A stretch of 64,000 nt of DNA, from NCBI RefSeq assembly GCF_020886315.1, contig NZ_AP025226.1:1328001-1392000 (forward strand). The letters are read 5' to 3'. Origin of the DNA: Saccharolobus caldissimus. GTDB taxonomy: Archaea; Thermoproteota; Thermoprotei_A; Sulfolobales; Sulfolobaceae. The position numbers and the translations under genes are program-made. Below the pieces are notes generated by a model. That model saw nothing but the letters and a program-made list of their open reading frames with translations, was not told the DNA's origin and searched no databases. Numbering within the stretch: the stretch's first letter is position 1; each line of letters begins with the position of its first letter. Below, one piece after another: positions 1 to 7,927 of the stretch.

Positions 1-231
1 GTACTTGCCAGATGGTGGGTTAGTGATGATTACAACGTTTACTTTTGGTTAAAGGATCACACGGTAGTCTCACCCGTTAACCCCAACGAGGCACTTCATT
101 CCTCACTAAGGGATAGGCTTATACGTTTCAAGAGGGCAACAAAGGCAGTGAATAGGAGCATAAGCATGATGAAGTATTCTATAGCCCTAGTCTTATGGGA
201 GAGAAGGCTAATCCCAGAATTTATACCCTAA
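1..231 (+). CDS. Transposase C-terminal fragment, cut by the window edge
   Basis: The reading frame is open from base 1 and stops with TAA at 229-231, so only the last 76 residues are seen. The fragment contains AVNRSISMMKYSIALV. This matches the layout of the end of the IS1-like transposases at 25.7 and 46.4 kb, which read AVNRSKRMVDYSLALL at the same place, so it is probably a related but distinct IS1-type DDE transposase. The upstream part, including the first catalytic acids, lies outside the window. No terminal inverted repeat was recognised in the 98 bases that follow. Whether the element is intact cannot be judged. Confidence 0.7.
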   Translation, partial: VLARWWVSDDYNVYFWLKDHTVVSPVNPNEALHSSLRDRLIRFKRATKAVNRSISMMKYSIALVLWERRLIPEFIP

Positions 232-329
232 TGACGACACTATCACTAATACTATCAAATAGATCTACTTTCTATGTAATAAACATTTTAGTAAAAATCT
301 ATTATACAATATATTTCATTCATTAATTA

Positions 330-1469
330 TTATATTACCATTACGTTAAAACCTTTTGCATAACCCCTAACAGTTTTGCTAATCCTTGATCCAGTTAAGA
401 CTGGGATTACGTTTTTATCCTTATATTCCTCACTAACCACTTTAGCCTTAACTAGCAAGCTATCAACATCCTTAAATTCAGCCTTCATTTTCACTTCAAC
501 AACATAAATCTTAGTTTGAGTCTCTATTAAAGCATCTATCTCTCCCACATTAATTTCATAATGCCTATAGATACTAACTACTTTTTCCCCAGATTTATCC
601 AAATAATCAATGAAATTTTTAATATAAACCTCCTCAGTAAGTAAACCTAAATCGCTTCTAGTAGCCTCAACTTTAGAGTTAACGTCTTCTATTGTTTTTA
701 CTAAGCTTGTTCTTGTATCTTCAATTTTTTTCTCTAATTCTCCCCTCACTGTATTAATTTCTGTTTTAAGTTCTGTTCTTGTATTCTCGATCTTCTTTTC
801 AAGATCGCTTCTTGTATCTTCAATTTTTTTCTCTAATTCTCCCTTTATTGTCGCTATCTCAGCCTTGAGCTCTGTTCTTGTATCTTCAATTTTTTTCTCT
901 AATTCTCCCTTTATTGTCGCTATCTCAGCCTTGAGCTCTGTTCTTGTATCTTCAATTTTTTTCTCTAATTCTCCCCTCACTGTATTAATTTCTGTTTTAA
1001 GTTCTGTTCTTGTATTCTCGATCTTCTTTTCAAGATCGCTTCTTGTATCTTCAATTTTTTTCTCTAATTCTCCCCTCACTGTATTAATTTCTGTTTTAAG
1101 TTCTGTTCTTGTATCTTCAATTTTTTTCTCTAATTCTCCCTTTATTGTCGCTATCTCAGCCTTGAGCTCTGTTCTTGTATCTTCAATTTTTTTCTCTAAT
1201 TCTCCCCTCACTGTATTAATTTCTTTTAGTAATTCTTGCTTTACTTTTTCATCATTTGCCAATAATTCTTCTCTCGTTTTTCTTATCTCATCTCTCAAAT
1301 TCCTTTCAATATCACTAATCCTTTTATCTATGTATTCAAATAATTGTAGATTAGAAACATAACTTGTCGCTATTTTTATCTCCGTGTCATTTAACTCTTC
1401 ACCCTTCTTAATCTTTTCAGAAATCTTATTAAGCAAGTCAGTAAACCACTTTTTAAGTTCTTCAGTCAT
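330..1469 (-). CDS. Coiled-coil protein with C-terminal PD-(D/E)XK nuclease-like domain
   Basis: The protein has 379 residues. Residues about 50-265 form one long predicted coiled coil built from near-identical 11- and 22-residue units such as ELEKKIEDTRT. The last 110 residues hold a compact domain with the pattern GEIDALIE followed by VVEVKMKAE, which is the E..D..ExK arrangement of PD-(D/E)XK nucleases. Families of this kind (DUF3782-like) are common in Sulfolobales and often multi-copy; their role is unknown, with DNA cleavage or repair proposed from the fold only. The gene stands alone, with a short spacer before the degenerate region at 1.5-1.9 kb. The repeat array is nearly identical at the DNA level, so unit number may vary between strains. 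Confidence 0.75.
   Translation of the reverse strand: MTEELKKWFTDLLNKISEKIKKGEELNDTEIKIATSYVSNLQLFEYIDKRISDIERNLRDEIRKTREELLANDEKVKQELLKEINTVRGELEKKIEDTRTELKAEIATIKGELEKKIEDTRTELKTEINTVRGELEKKIEDTRSDLEKKIENTRTELKTEINTVRGELEKKIEDTRTELKAEIATIKGELEKKIEDTRTELKAEIATIKGELEKKIEDTRSDLEKKIENTRTELKTEINTVRGELEKKIEDTRTSLVKTIEDVNSKVEATRSDLGLLTEEVYIKNFIDYLDKSGEKVVSIYRHYEINVGEIDALIETQTKIYVVEVKMKAEFKDVDSLLVKAKVVSEEYKDKNVIPVLTGSRISKTVRGYAKGFNVMVI
705..1215 (-). repeat. Tandem 33/66-bp repeats encoding hendecads
   Basis: Inside the coiled-coil gene the DNA repeats as 66-bp units in two versions: one encodes TELKTEINTVRGELEKKIED and the other TELKAEIATIKGELEKKIED. Two 33-bp half units encode TRSDLEKKIEN. The units are almost identical in nucleotides, which indicates recent expansion by unequal exchange or slippage. 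The 11-residue period points to a hendecad rather than heptad coiled coil. Confidence 0.85.
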
Positions 1470-1548
1470 AGATAAAATTTAATAATGATAGAGTAATAAA
1501 AGTTTATTCTCTTAATGTTTACTTATGATGTTAAATTCTTTAGCATAC

Positions 1549-1930
1549 AGTAAAGGAAGTTGAGATAAATTTCTCACGGGGAATTCATGCATCATTAGGG
1601 AATAAGCATTATAAGAGGAAAAGTTATAACTAAAGAACGAGAAACTCACATAAGCTTAAGCAAGGAGATTAAAAAACTCTATGTATTAGGTTATACGTCC
1701 CTCAGCAATCTAGTAAAACATAGAATGTGCAAAAACGTTAGGGGACGTAAATAAATCTAACTAACATCATGAAAACAAGAATTATGAGATAGAAAAGTTC
1801 AAGGAATAGGAAAAAAGCAGCATGAAAAAGTGAAAATAAAGCTAAAGCAATAAATATGGGAGAATCAAAACTATCAGTAGCCAAGATCGAGAATAATATA
1901 GTAAAGGAAGTTGAGATAAGGGAATTCACG
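1549..1930 (+). pseudogene. Degenerate region with a 20-bp direct repeat and broken short frames
   Basis: The 575 bases between the coiled-coil gene and the NRAMP gene contain no intact gene that I recognise. The 20-mer AGTAAAGGAAGTTGAGATAA occurs at 1549-1568 and again at 1900-1919, each followed by a GGGAATTCA-like stretch. Between them a + strand frame (about 1599-1746) reads ITKERETHISLSKEIKKLYV and ends in TAA, with stop codons just upstream. Another short + frame runs to about 1930 and ends EVEIREFT. These look like remains of one or two small genes, perhaps antitoxin-like, but I cannot name a family. Confidence 0.3.
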
Positions 1931-2044
1931 TAAAAATAAAACTTAAATCAGAATCCATTAATTAATTATATTGTAATAAAATAATTAATAGTTATAAGAG
2001 TTATAAGAGATTTAACCTTAATGCAATACTTATAGAAAATCATA

Positions 2045-3214
2045 TTATAGATATAAAAATCCTATTAAACCTCCAATAACTATTAGCCCAATTGTCAAGA
2101 AGTAGATAAACAGCCTTATTTTTCCGTAAGCGTAATCACGCATTATTCTTTTGTTCGATATTAATATTCCAATGAGTATAGCAGGAAAGGCTATAACAAT
2201 AGGGGAAAGAGAGAGTAACGTTAAAGCAAAATTTAATATTACTGAATAATTATTGCTTATAATTAATAAGATAATCAATGCCGGTATAGATTCGATCACA
2301 TATATTTTAAATACGTTTTTATAATTATTCTTATCTAGTGCCTCTAAAATACCCCAAGCACTACTTAGGGAAACAACTATTAACGTTAAAAATCCTGCAC
2401 TTATTAGAAGAACTCCAAATATTACGTGAATTACCCCTAATGATTTCATGAGCTGCATCGGATTTGTAGGCTCTACATTCTTGATTAAAGTTCCTATAAT
2501 TTCGGAAAATACTATAGTTAATTCTGTTACTATTGCACCTATAATAGTTTCTATGTTAGTCCATTTAACTTTTTCTGAGATGCTAATGTTAAGTTTAGAA
2601 TACTTAATTGCAGTAGCCGAACTTTGATAAATTAACATGCAAGGTGGTGTGACAACTGCACCTATATTAACCGCTAAGAAGAAGAGAAAATTTTTTGAAG
2701 TTGAGAAATAAAAAATATTATTTGTAAAATATAATTTTGGTTCAGCTACAATTAATGCAGAAATCAGTAAAATAAAGGAAATTGCTATTAGAGCTCTTTC
2801 CGTTCTTTCATAGTTTTTAGTAGAAATAATTATTATATGAATAATAAAAAATATTAGGAGACCAATCAAGGGATTTATTCCAATAAGATAAGAACCTATT
2901 GCTATTCCAGTATATTCACTTAAATAAGTAAAAAAATCTACAAAAAATATTGGAATTATAGATAAAAATGAAATCTTTTTTGAATAATATTTTCTAATAA
3001 GCTCACCTATGCCCAAATTAGTTACAGCACCCAATCTCCCAGAGGCTTCTTGAATTATGAATAATGGAATTGCTAAAACGAGCACAAACCATATTAATTT
3101 ATATCCGTATTCTTCACCGGTAGATAATCCGCCTATTATACTTGCAGCGTCTGCATCTGCTAATAACGCTATCCACGCTGGACCGAAAAGCTTAACTGAG
3201 TCTCTGATACTCAA
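2045..3214 (-). CDS. Divergent NRAMP-family divalent metal transporter
   Basis: This is a 389-residue polytopic membrane protein with about 11 predicted TM helices. The start of TM1 (FGPAWIALLADADAAS) and the loop QEASGRLGAVTNLGIGELIR align with the NRAMP/MntH family, which imports Mn2+ or Fe2+ with protons. The canonical metal-binding DPGN of TM1 is replaced by DADAAS (Asp20 and Asp22 remain), and the TM6 motif MPHN is replaced by TPPC. The metal-selecting Met is therefore absent, as in described Mg2+-transporting NRAMP relatives, so the substrate is uncertain. The start is TTG at 3214, supported by AGGTGA seven bases upstream. It diverges from the Dps-like ferritin gene across 311 bases, which suggests shared metal or oxidative control. 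Confidence 0.85.
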   Translation of the reverse strand: MSIRDSVKLFGPAWIALLADADAASIIGGLSTGEEYGYKLIWFVLVLAIPLFIIQEASGRLGAVTNLGIGELIRKYYSKKISFLSIIPIFFVDFFTYLSEYTGIAIGSYLIGINPLIGLLIFFIIHIIIISTKNYERTERALIAISFILLISALIVAEPKLYFTNNIFYFSTSKNFLFFLAVNIGAVVTPPCMLIYQSSATAIKYSKLNISISEKVKWTNIETIIGAIVTELTIVFSEIIGTLIKNVEPTNPMQLMKSLGVIHVIFGVLLISAGFLTLIVVSLSSAWGILEALDKNNYKNVFKIYVIESIPALIILLIISNNYSVILNFALTLLSLSPIVIAFPAILIGILISNKRIMRDYAYGKIRLFIYFLTIGLIVIGGLIGFLYL

Positions 3215-3485
3215 TCAAATCACCTAATAAGTATATTTTCGTGACTGATTTTTATTATTTATTAAATAAAATATATCCCATAAGGAATGTTGAAAATCTA
3301 AATGAAATAGTTTCAACATTAAACTCCACATAATAGTTAATGAGTATTTGTTTATAAATATTTCTATTTCATACTTACTCTTAATTAGGAATCAATTTTT
3401 ATACTCATAAAAAGGAATCTAATAATTACGTAACTATCTAGTCTTATTTTGCTTCATAAATTAGAATAACTTTTAATTAGAAAAC

Positions 3486-3521
3486 TTTATAAACTAGTAG
3501 TGAGTATAAGATAATAGGTGA
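3486..3521 (+). promoter_or_regulatory. TATA box and Shine-Dalgarno of the Dps-like gene
   Basis: TTTATAAA at 3486-3493 is preceded by an A-rich BRE-like stretch, and AGGTGA lies at 3516-3521, four bases before the ATG at 3526. The spacing predicts a transcript start near 3512-3516, so the leader is very short. The rest of the 311-bp divergent spacer is AT-rich with no other feature I can support. Confidence 0.6.
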
Positions 3522-3525
3522 TTAA

Positions 3526-4107
3526 ATGCAGGATAAACCAAAAGAGGAACCTAAGGTAGTAGGAGTAGAAGTTTTAGAAAAATCTGGACTAGATGTAAAA
3601 AAGCTAATAGAAAAGCTAGTTAAAGCAACAGCTGCAGAATTCACAACATATTATTACTACACTATACTTAGAATGCATCTTACTGGTATGGAAGGTGAAG
3701 GATTAAAAGAAATAGCTGAGGATGCTAGATTAGAGGACAGATTGCACTTTGAGTTAATGACGCAGAGAATTTATGAATTAGGAGGAAATTTGCCTAGAGA
3801 TATTAGACAACTTGCCGACTTATCAGCATGTTCAGATGCTTACTTACCAGAGAATTGGAAGGATCCTAAGGAAATATTAAAAGTACTTTTAGAAGCTGAA
3901 CAATGTGCTATTAGAACGTGGAAAGAGGTATGTGATATGACTTATGGAAAAGATCCAAGAACATATGATTTAGCTCAGAGAATATTACAAGAGGAAATAG
4001 AACATGAAGCGTGGTTCTTAGAATTACTATACGGTAGACCATCTGGACACTTCAGAAGAAGTTATCCAGGAGAAGGTCCATTTTCTAGAAAATCAAGATA
4101 TGAATAA
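3526..4107 (+). CDS. dps: Dps-like ferritin (DPSL, thioferritin)
   Basis: The 193-residue four-helix-bundle protein matches the archaeal Dps-like family characterised in S. solfataricus, which forms 12-subunit cages that oxidise iron with H2O2 and protect DNA from oxidative damage. Di-iron ligands are visible as Glu38 ([11 protein letters not shown]), Glu70/His74 (RLEDRLHFE), Glu124/Glu126 (LLEAEQC) and Glu157/His160 (EEIEHE). Cys102, Cys127 and Cys136 fit the cysteine pair near the metal site that defines the DPSL or thioferritin branch. The N-terminus (about 20 residues) and the Arg-rich C-terminal tail are extensions. The Rieske gene follows 29 bases downstream. Order ferritin, small gene, crn1 is also found in S. 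solfataricus. Confidence 0.93.
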   Translation: MQDKPKEEPKVVGVEVLEKSGLDVKKLIEKLVKATAAEFTTYYYYTILRMHLTGMEGEGLKEIAEDARLEDRLHFELMTQRIYELGGNLPRDIRQLADLSACSDAYLPENWKDPKEILKVLLEAEQCAIRTWKEVCDMTYGKDPRTYDLAQRILQEEIEHEAWFLELLYGRPSGHFRRSYPGEGPFSRKSRYE

Positions 4108-4126
4108 TTTTTTATTCTTTTTCTTA
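4108..4126 (+). terminator. T-rich terminator after the Dps-like gene
   Basis: Two T tracts (TTTTTT and CTTTTTC) follow the stop codon directly, which is the usual archaeal termination signal. The Rieske gene starts 11 bases later, so read-through may still supply part of its transcript. Confidence 0.45.
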
Positions 4127-4136
4127 GTGATTATAA

Positions 4137-4481
4137 ATGTTAATTAGAGTATGTAAAATATCTGATTTAATAGATAATAAACCTATGAAGTTTTCCGTAT
4201 CTAAATTTGAAATAGTGTTAATAAAAATTCGTGATAAGGTTTTTGCTACTGAAGCATATTGCCCGCATAAAGGTGCTAATATGGAATACGGTGAGGTAAT
4301 AATTAAAGGAGACGAATATAGAATAAGATGCCATTTGCACTGTTACGAATTTAATTTAAAGGATGGTAAGTTAATGTTTAAACCGTATAGTAGGGATGGA
4401 AATTGGTATTATTCAAACAATCTGAGAATTTACGATGTTAAGATTATTAATGATGATATATTTATAGATATTGGTAAATAA
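4137..4481 (+). CDS. Rieske-type [2Fe-2S] protein
   Basis: The 114-residue soluble protein carries the complete Rieske cluster signature: CPH in YCPHKGANMEYG, and CHLH about 18 residues later in IRCHLHCYEF. Two Cys and two His thus bind a [2Fe-2S] cluster. No TM segment or signal is present, so it resembles the small soluble Rieske ferredoxins that pass electrons to oxygenases or other redox enzymes. It sits 29 bases behind the Dps-like ferritin and ends 24 bases before the convergent crn1 gene. A role in reducing stored iron or in peroxide defence is possible from context but is only inferred. Confidence 0.85.
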   Translation: MLIRVCKISDLIDNKPMKFSVSKFEIVLIKIRDKVFATEAYCPHKGANMEYGEVIIKGDEYRIRCHLHCYEFNLKDGKLMFKPYSRDGNWYYSNNLRIYDVKIINDDIFIDIGK

Positions 4482-4505
4482 GTAAAAAAGTTATATTAAA
4501 TTTTA

Positions 4506-5042
4506 CTAAATATCGAATAGAATTGTATTAGCTTTATCTGAAATTAAGTTACAGTAAGTGTTTTTTATCTCTTCAACACATTGCGCTCTATCTTGAAGCT
4601 CTGGAATGTTCTTTAACTCTCTAATTCTATTGTTTATTTCTCTATAAGAATCTTGAGAAATTATTGAAGTTATTATTTTAGCTCCCTTCTTTTTAGCAGC
4701 TAAGGCTGCTGCAACACTCATACCTTTTCTCCCTCCAGTTATATCTACATAATCTCCTTCTCCTATCTGTTTTTCTATAAAATTCTTAAATTTTATTAAA
4801 TCCTCTTCATTATTTATATCATCCATTTCAACTGGGTGTTTACTAATTATTACGTTAGGATACTTCTCCTTTACGCAACAAATGAACATTATTTTCACTA
4901 TTTTCCAAGCTTTCTCTACCTCAGGATTCGTAGTAGTTATGACTCTAATCTCGTCAATTTCTACTCCTTGTCTTATGAGATATAAAAAGGTTTCTAAAAC
5001 ACCGCCTGGCGATGTGCCTAAAGTCGCTATTAATTTAGTCAT
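4506..5042 (-). CDS. crn1: CRISPR ring nuclease Crn1 (CARF domain)
   Basis: The 178-residue protein closely resembles the Crn1 family first described as S. solfataricus Sso2081, which cleaves the cyclic tetra-adenylate made by type III CRISPR complexes and so switches off the antiviral response. The CARF fold starts with the beta strand and loop TLGTSPGG (Ser11). The ligand-binding helix loop DITGGRKGMSVAAA (Lys106) and the C-terminal Lys170 region match positions known to matter for ring cleavage. It is a stand-alone CARF protein without an effector domain. No cas gene lies nearby; the nearest CRISPR array is 44 kb away in the window. The start ATG at 5042 is the only good candidate. Confidence 0.92.
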   Translation of the reverse strand: MTKLIATLGTSPGGVLETFLYLIRQGVEIDEIRVITTTNPEVEKAWKIVKIMFICCVKEKYPNVIISKHPVEMDDINNEEDLIKFKNFIEKQIGEGDYVDITGGRKGMSVAAALAAKKKGAKIITSIISQDSYREINNRIRELKNIPELQDRAQCVEEIKNTYCNLISDKANTILFDI

Positions 5043-5360
5043 ATTTTATGGTGATAGAAAACTAGCTTAAATTAATTACTTTCCCCTTGATCTTAAATAT
5101 AAACACTATATTAAGTATTATTGTTAAGGAAATCTACTACTAAGACTAGTAGATGAGGCATTTATTTAGTGAAAAATAAAAGCCTTGCCTTGATTTATTA
5201 TGTGCTTAATTGCTATAATCATCTGGAAAATATTTTATTATAAATTTTACTATAATTAATAATTTAACGTTAGATTTTGCGAGTGTGGACAACAATTTTG
5301 TTAATTTAGTATAAATTATGTGAATTGTTTTTCTGTATGAGGGGAATTAGTTTTTATTAA

Positions 5361-5431
5361 GGGTGAGCACGGGAATTAATTTGGGTGAGCACATGGAAAC
5401 CAGATGGAAAGTTCCCGTGCTCACCCAAATT
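5361..5431 (+). promoter_or_regulatory. Competing hairpins around the transposase start codon
   Basis: GGGTGAGCACGGGAA (5361-5375) and AATTTGGGTGAGCAC (5378-5392) can each pair perfectly, 15 of 15, with overlapping parts of 5412-5431. The two stems exclude each other. The ATG at 5393 lies in the loop and GGTGAG, the likely ribosome binding site, is inside the second arm, so folding would hide translation initiation. Confidence 0.6.
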
Positions 5432-6097
5432 ATACTAATCTTAATGGAGTATATTAATTTTAAGCCTAGGTTTTATGCTAGGAGTGAGGTTGCACTTGCT
5501 TTGGCAATGTATTTGGCTGGTTTGTCCTCTTGGAGGGCTATTTTGCCCCACTCTACCTTACTCTACGATTATAGGAAGTTTAGTAATGTTAAGTATGTTG
5601 TTCCCTTGAGTGGTAAGTATGCTGTTGATGAGACTAAGGTTCTTACTGTGAGGGGTGAGTATTATTATGTTTGGGTTGTTAGGGATGTTGTGACTAGGGG
5701 GATACCTTTCTTCATGGTTACTAGTTTGAGGAGTGGTTTGCATGTTTTAATTATTCTTGTGAAGATGAGGGAAGTTGAGGAGTTGGCTAGTAGGTATTTC
5801 AAGAGGGTTGATCAAGTGGTTTACTTGCATGATGGGGCGTCAATATATAATGCTTTCAACTGGTATAATGTTAATCATGAAAAGGTGACATTTGAGGAAA
5901 GGGATTACGCAGAACAAGGATTCAGAACAACAAAACATAGGATATCATCAATGGACAAGCACTTCCCATGGAATTCAAATAGATTCACGATTACCCGTTG
6001 GCTCTCAACGTTCTTCTTAATATACAACCTACTTTACACTCCAGTGTATTTACTGGACAAGGGGGTGATAATAAATGTAAATATTTCAAATGAATGA
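5393..6097 (+). CDS. IS6-like DDE transposase, copy 1
   Basis: A DDE-type transposase of about 234 residues. Counting from an alternative GTG at 5363, the catalytic acids are probably Asp89 (AVDETKV), Asp157 (YLHDGAS) and Glu184 (YAEQGFRTTKHRI). The Glu followed by Q..R..K is characteristic of the IS6 type. The N-terminal 40 residues (VLTQIILILMEYINFKPRFY) resemble the start of the IS1-like transposase at 25.7 kb, but there is no zinc finger. The ATG at 5393 is chosen because GGTGAG stands just before it; GTG at 5363 would add ten residues. Confidence 0.88.
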   Translation: METRWKVPVLTQIILILMEYINFKPRFYARSEVALALAMYLAGLSSWRAILPHSTLLYDYRKFSNVKYVVPLSGKYAVDETKVLTVRGEYYYVWVVRDVVTRGIPFFMVTSLRSGLHVLIILVKMREVEELASRYFKRVDQVVYLHDGASIYNAFNWYNVNHEKVTFEERDYAEQGFRTTKHRISSMDKHFPWNSNRFTITRWLSTFFLIYNLLYTPVYLLDKGVIINVNISNE

Positions 6098-6279
6098 AAT
6101 TGTTGTCCACACTCGATTTTGCCCTAACTTTAGATAAATACTCAAAGTATCGTCATTTAGTTAAAATTGTCAAATAGGGGAATTCTCTATATAGAGTATA
6201 GTCTAGTTCAGATTATAAGAGGTACCTTTAACGTTAAAATATAATTTATATAAATAATTACGCTTTCTCCACAATATGC

Positions 6280-6402
6280 TGCTTTGTGGAATTCTTCAAT
6301 TTCCTTAGATATTAAACTTATTGAATTTTTTAAATTTAAAATTATAGATTAAAAGTAAGTTTAATATTAACCTTAATAAAATTTGAAGTAAATCACAAAG
6401 CA
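6280..6402 (-). repeat. MITE family 1, copy 1
   Basis: A 123-bp AT-rich stretch bounded by TGCTTTGTGGA and CACAAAGCA, with no coding capacity. Its ends match copies at 31.6, 59.7 and 63.7 kb, while the middle is diverged. It lies in the 310-bp spacer between the IS6-like element and the thioredoxin-like gene. The size and ends resemble the small non-autonomous elements (SM3 type) of Sulfolobus. Confidence 0.6.
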
Positions 6403-6424
6403 GAGTTTAAACTGTGGAGATAGT

Positions 6425-7036
6425 TTAACAGCAATTCTTATTAAGTGTCGAGTTGCTTTGGATTGGATCATTGTTTATATTATTAATAAGATTTAACAAA
6501 GAAGGATATGTAAATGGAAAATTTGTGTTTTTATATATTATTTTTCCAGAAGGGGATATTAGGTAATATATATCTAAATAACCCTTAGGGTTGTATTCTT
6601 TCGTCATAGCTAATGTAGCGTAACCGTAATAAAAAGTTATGTTAGAATTAGCATAAGATTTTATAAATTCATTTAAAGGAATACCTTGATATCCTAGATC
6701 ACTATATGATTCTAATACAATCACTGTAATATTTTTTGAGGCTAATGTTGGTATTATTTGTGATAAAATATGTACACCTTCTGCACAAGTTTCACACCAC
6801 GTTACTATAAAGTAAAGAAGCACATATCTACCGTGAAAATTATATAGATTAATTTTAGTTCCATTAATAAGGGTAAAAGTGGCATTTGGGGCTATATCGC
6901 CTACTGCTACACCTACATTATTTGATTTAGATAATGCAAAATATAATCCTATTGCAAATATTACTATAAAAATCGCTGAATAAATCGCTATACGACTGTG
7001 CTTTAATCCCTTATTCCTTTTATTTTGCTTTTTCAT
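6425..7036 (-). CDS. Membrane-anchored thioredoxin-like (TlpA/redoxin) protein
   Basis: The 203-residue protein has an N-terminal TM anchor (residues about 18-37) and an extracytoplasmic thioredoxin fold. The redox motif is WCETC within LYFIVTWCETCAEG, and a TlpA-like core (VGDIAPNATFTLINGTKINL) precedes it. The C-terminus ends NCC, an extra cysteine pair that could bind metal or relay thiols. Its ATG overlaps the stop of the upstream 4-TM gene by four bases, so the two are co-translated. The likely task is disulfide or thiol exchange outside the membrane, possibly for the cysteine-rich partner. The proposed link to metal handling comes from the neighbours. Confidence 0.8.
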   Translation of the reverse strand: MKKQNKRNKGLKHSRIAIYSAIFIVIFAIGLYFALSKSNNVGVAVGDIAPNATFTLINGTKINLYNFHGRYVLLYFIVTWCETCAEGVHILSQIIPTLASKNITVIVLESYSDLGYQGIPLNEFIKSYANSNITFYYGYATLAMTKEYNPKGYLDIYYLISPSGKIIYKNTNFPFTYPSLLNLINNINNDPIQSNSTLNKNCC

Positions 7037-7551
7037 TTCCTCTTCACCTCAAATTTACATAAATCACAAGTTGCTATGTTTTTTGATGCAAGAATAAAAC
7101 TAGTAATCGATAAAAATATTGATATCATAGAAAATACTAGATTATATAACGAGAAAATTGCTTCTATTTTTCCGCCTAAGGTTATAGCTGTATAGGAGCC
7201 CGCTATGCTAAATATTATAGTAGGCAAGATAGAGGAGCAACATAATGTACTGGGCAAAATACTTGAAATTATCGAACCTATTACAGATTTTGTAACCTTA
7301 ATTCTCTTAGAAATTGAATAAATGGTAAAGGTTAAGGAGAGTCCTATGAATATTGATAATATAATAGATACAGCCAATATGTAGTATATAAACGCATTAT
7401 TGAATATTAAATAGCCAAAACCGAAATAATAGAATAGATAATAATAACCTAACATAAGAATTACGATCAGAAAAGTCGCAAGAAATATGTATTTCTTATC
7501 GCTTAATAACGTAAAAACGAACGCATTTTTAACATATGAAAATATATTCAT
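7033..7551 (-). CDS. Four-TM membrane protein with a CC motif (MerT-like)
   Basis: The 172-residue protein has four predicted TM helices. A vicinal cysteine pair sits inside the third in PSTLCCSSILPTI, reminiscent of the LCC motif of mercuric-ion transporters of the MerT class. The C-terminus has CDLCKFEVKRK, another CxxC that could pass a soft metal or receive thiols. No exact family could be assigned. It is the first gene of a pair with the thioredoxin-like protein and diverges from the HMA-like gene at 7652 across 100 bases, so shared metal-responsive control is plausible. Transport of a metal or of a thiol compound is inferred. Confidence 0.65.
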   Translation of the reverse strand: MNIFSYVKNAFVFTLLSDKKYIFLATFLIVILMLGYYYLFYYFGFGYLIFNNAFIYYILAVSIILSIFIGLSLTFTIYSISKRIKVTKSVIGSIISSILPSTLCCSSILPTIIFSIAGSYTAITLGGKIEAIFSLYNLVFSMISIFLSITSFILASKNIATCDLCKFEVKRK

Positions 7552-7651
7552 GTGTTATACATCATCCTTTTACTAATAAAGTTTTTCCTAATATTTACTA
7601 TTAATGCCTTATAAGAAAGATTTAAATAATTAATCATATATTCATATATTC

Positions 7652-7927
7652 ATGAGCAGACAGAGTAAGATCTACAAATATGATTTAATAATTGATGATG
7701 TGAGCTGTGAAAAGTGCGTTAATAGGATAAATTCTTTATTAATAAAATCATTTAACATTATAGATATTGCTGTTGATCTACAATATTATGAATCTAAAAA
7801 GGCTCATTACATTATATTATCTAAAAGTAAAATAGATATAAATAAATTAAATCAAGTAATAATCAATGCTTCCAATGGAATCCCGCATAATTACCGAATT
7901 GTAAATTTCAAGGAGAGTGAACTATAA
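7652..7927 (+). CDS. Small HMA-like metal-binding protein
   Basis: The 91-residue protein begins with a beta strand followed by DDVSCEKCVNRINSLL, which has the layout of the heavy-metal-associated domain (CxxC at the start of the first helix, as in CopZ and MerP). The later part follows the expected beta-alpha-beta order. Its stop TAA overlaps the ATG of the TRASH gene by one base, showing a two-gene operon. It probably carries a soft metal ion to or from the neighbouring proteins, but the sequence is divergent and the metal is unknown. Confidence 0.65.
   Translation: MSRQSKIYKYDLIIDDVSCEKCVNRINSLLIKSFNIIDIAVDLQYYESKKAHYIILSKSKIDINKLNQVIINASNGIPHNYRIVNFKESEL

Larger units (their letters stand above)
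5281..6114 (+). mobile_element. IS6-like insertion sequence, copy 1 (834 bp)
   Basis: The element is bounded by perfect 18-bp terminal inverted repeats, GAGTGTGGACAACAATTT at the left and its complement at the right. It is flanked by an 8-bp target duplication GATTTTGC (5273-5280 and 6115-6122). One transposase gene fills the element. An 8-bp duplication and this size fit the archaeal IS6-type elements such as ISC735 and ISC774. A second copy lies at 23791-24624 and appears identical. The host site here is intergenic, between crn1 and the thioredoxin-like gene. Confidence 0.9.

Noticed and set aside
865-1362. 165-codon + strand frame opposite the coiled-coil gene
   Set aside because: It is a repetitive shadow of the hendecad repeats, rich in Ser/Phe and without a domain.
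1738-1929. 63-codon hydrophobic minus frame
   Set aside because: It overlaps the decayed + strand frames; the hydrophobicity comes from antisense of Lys/Glu-rich codons.
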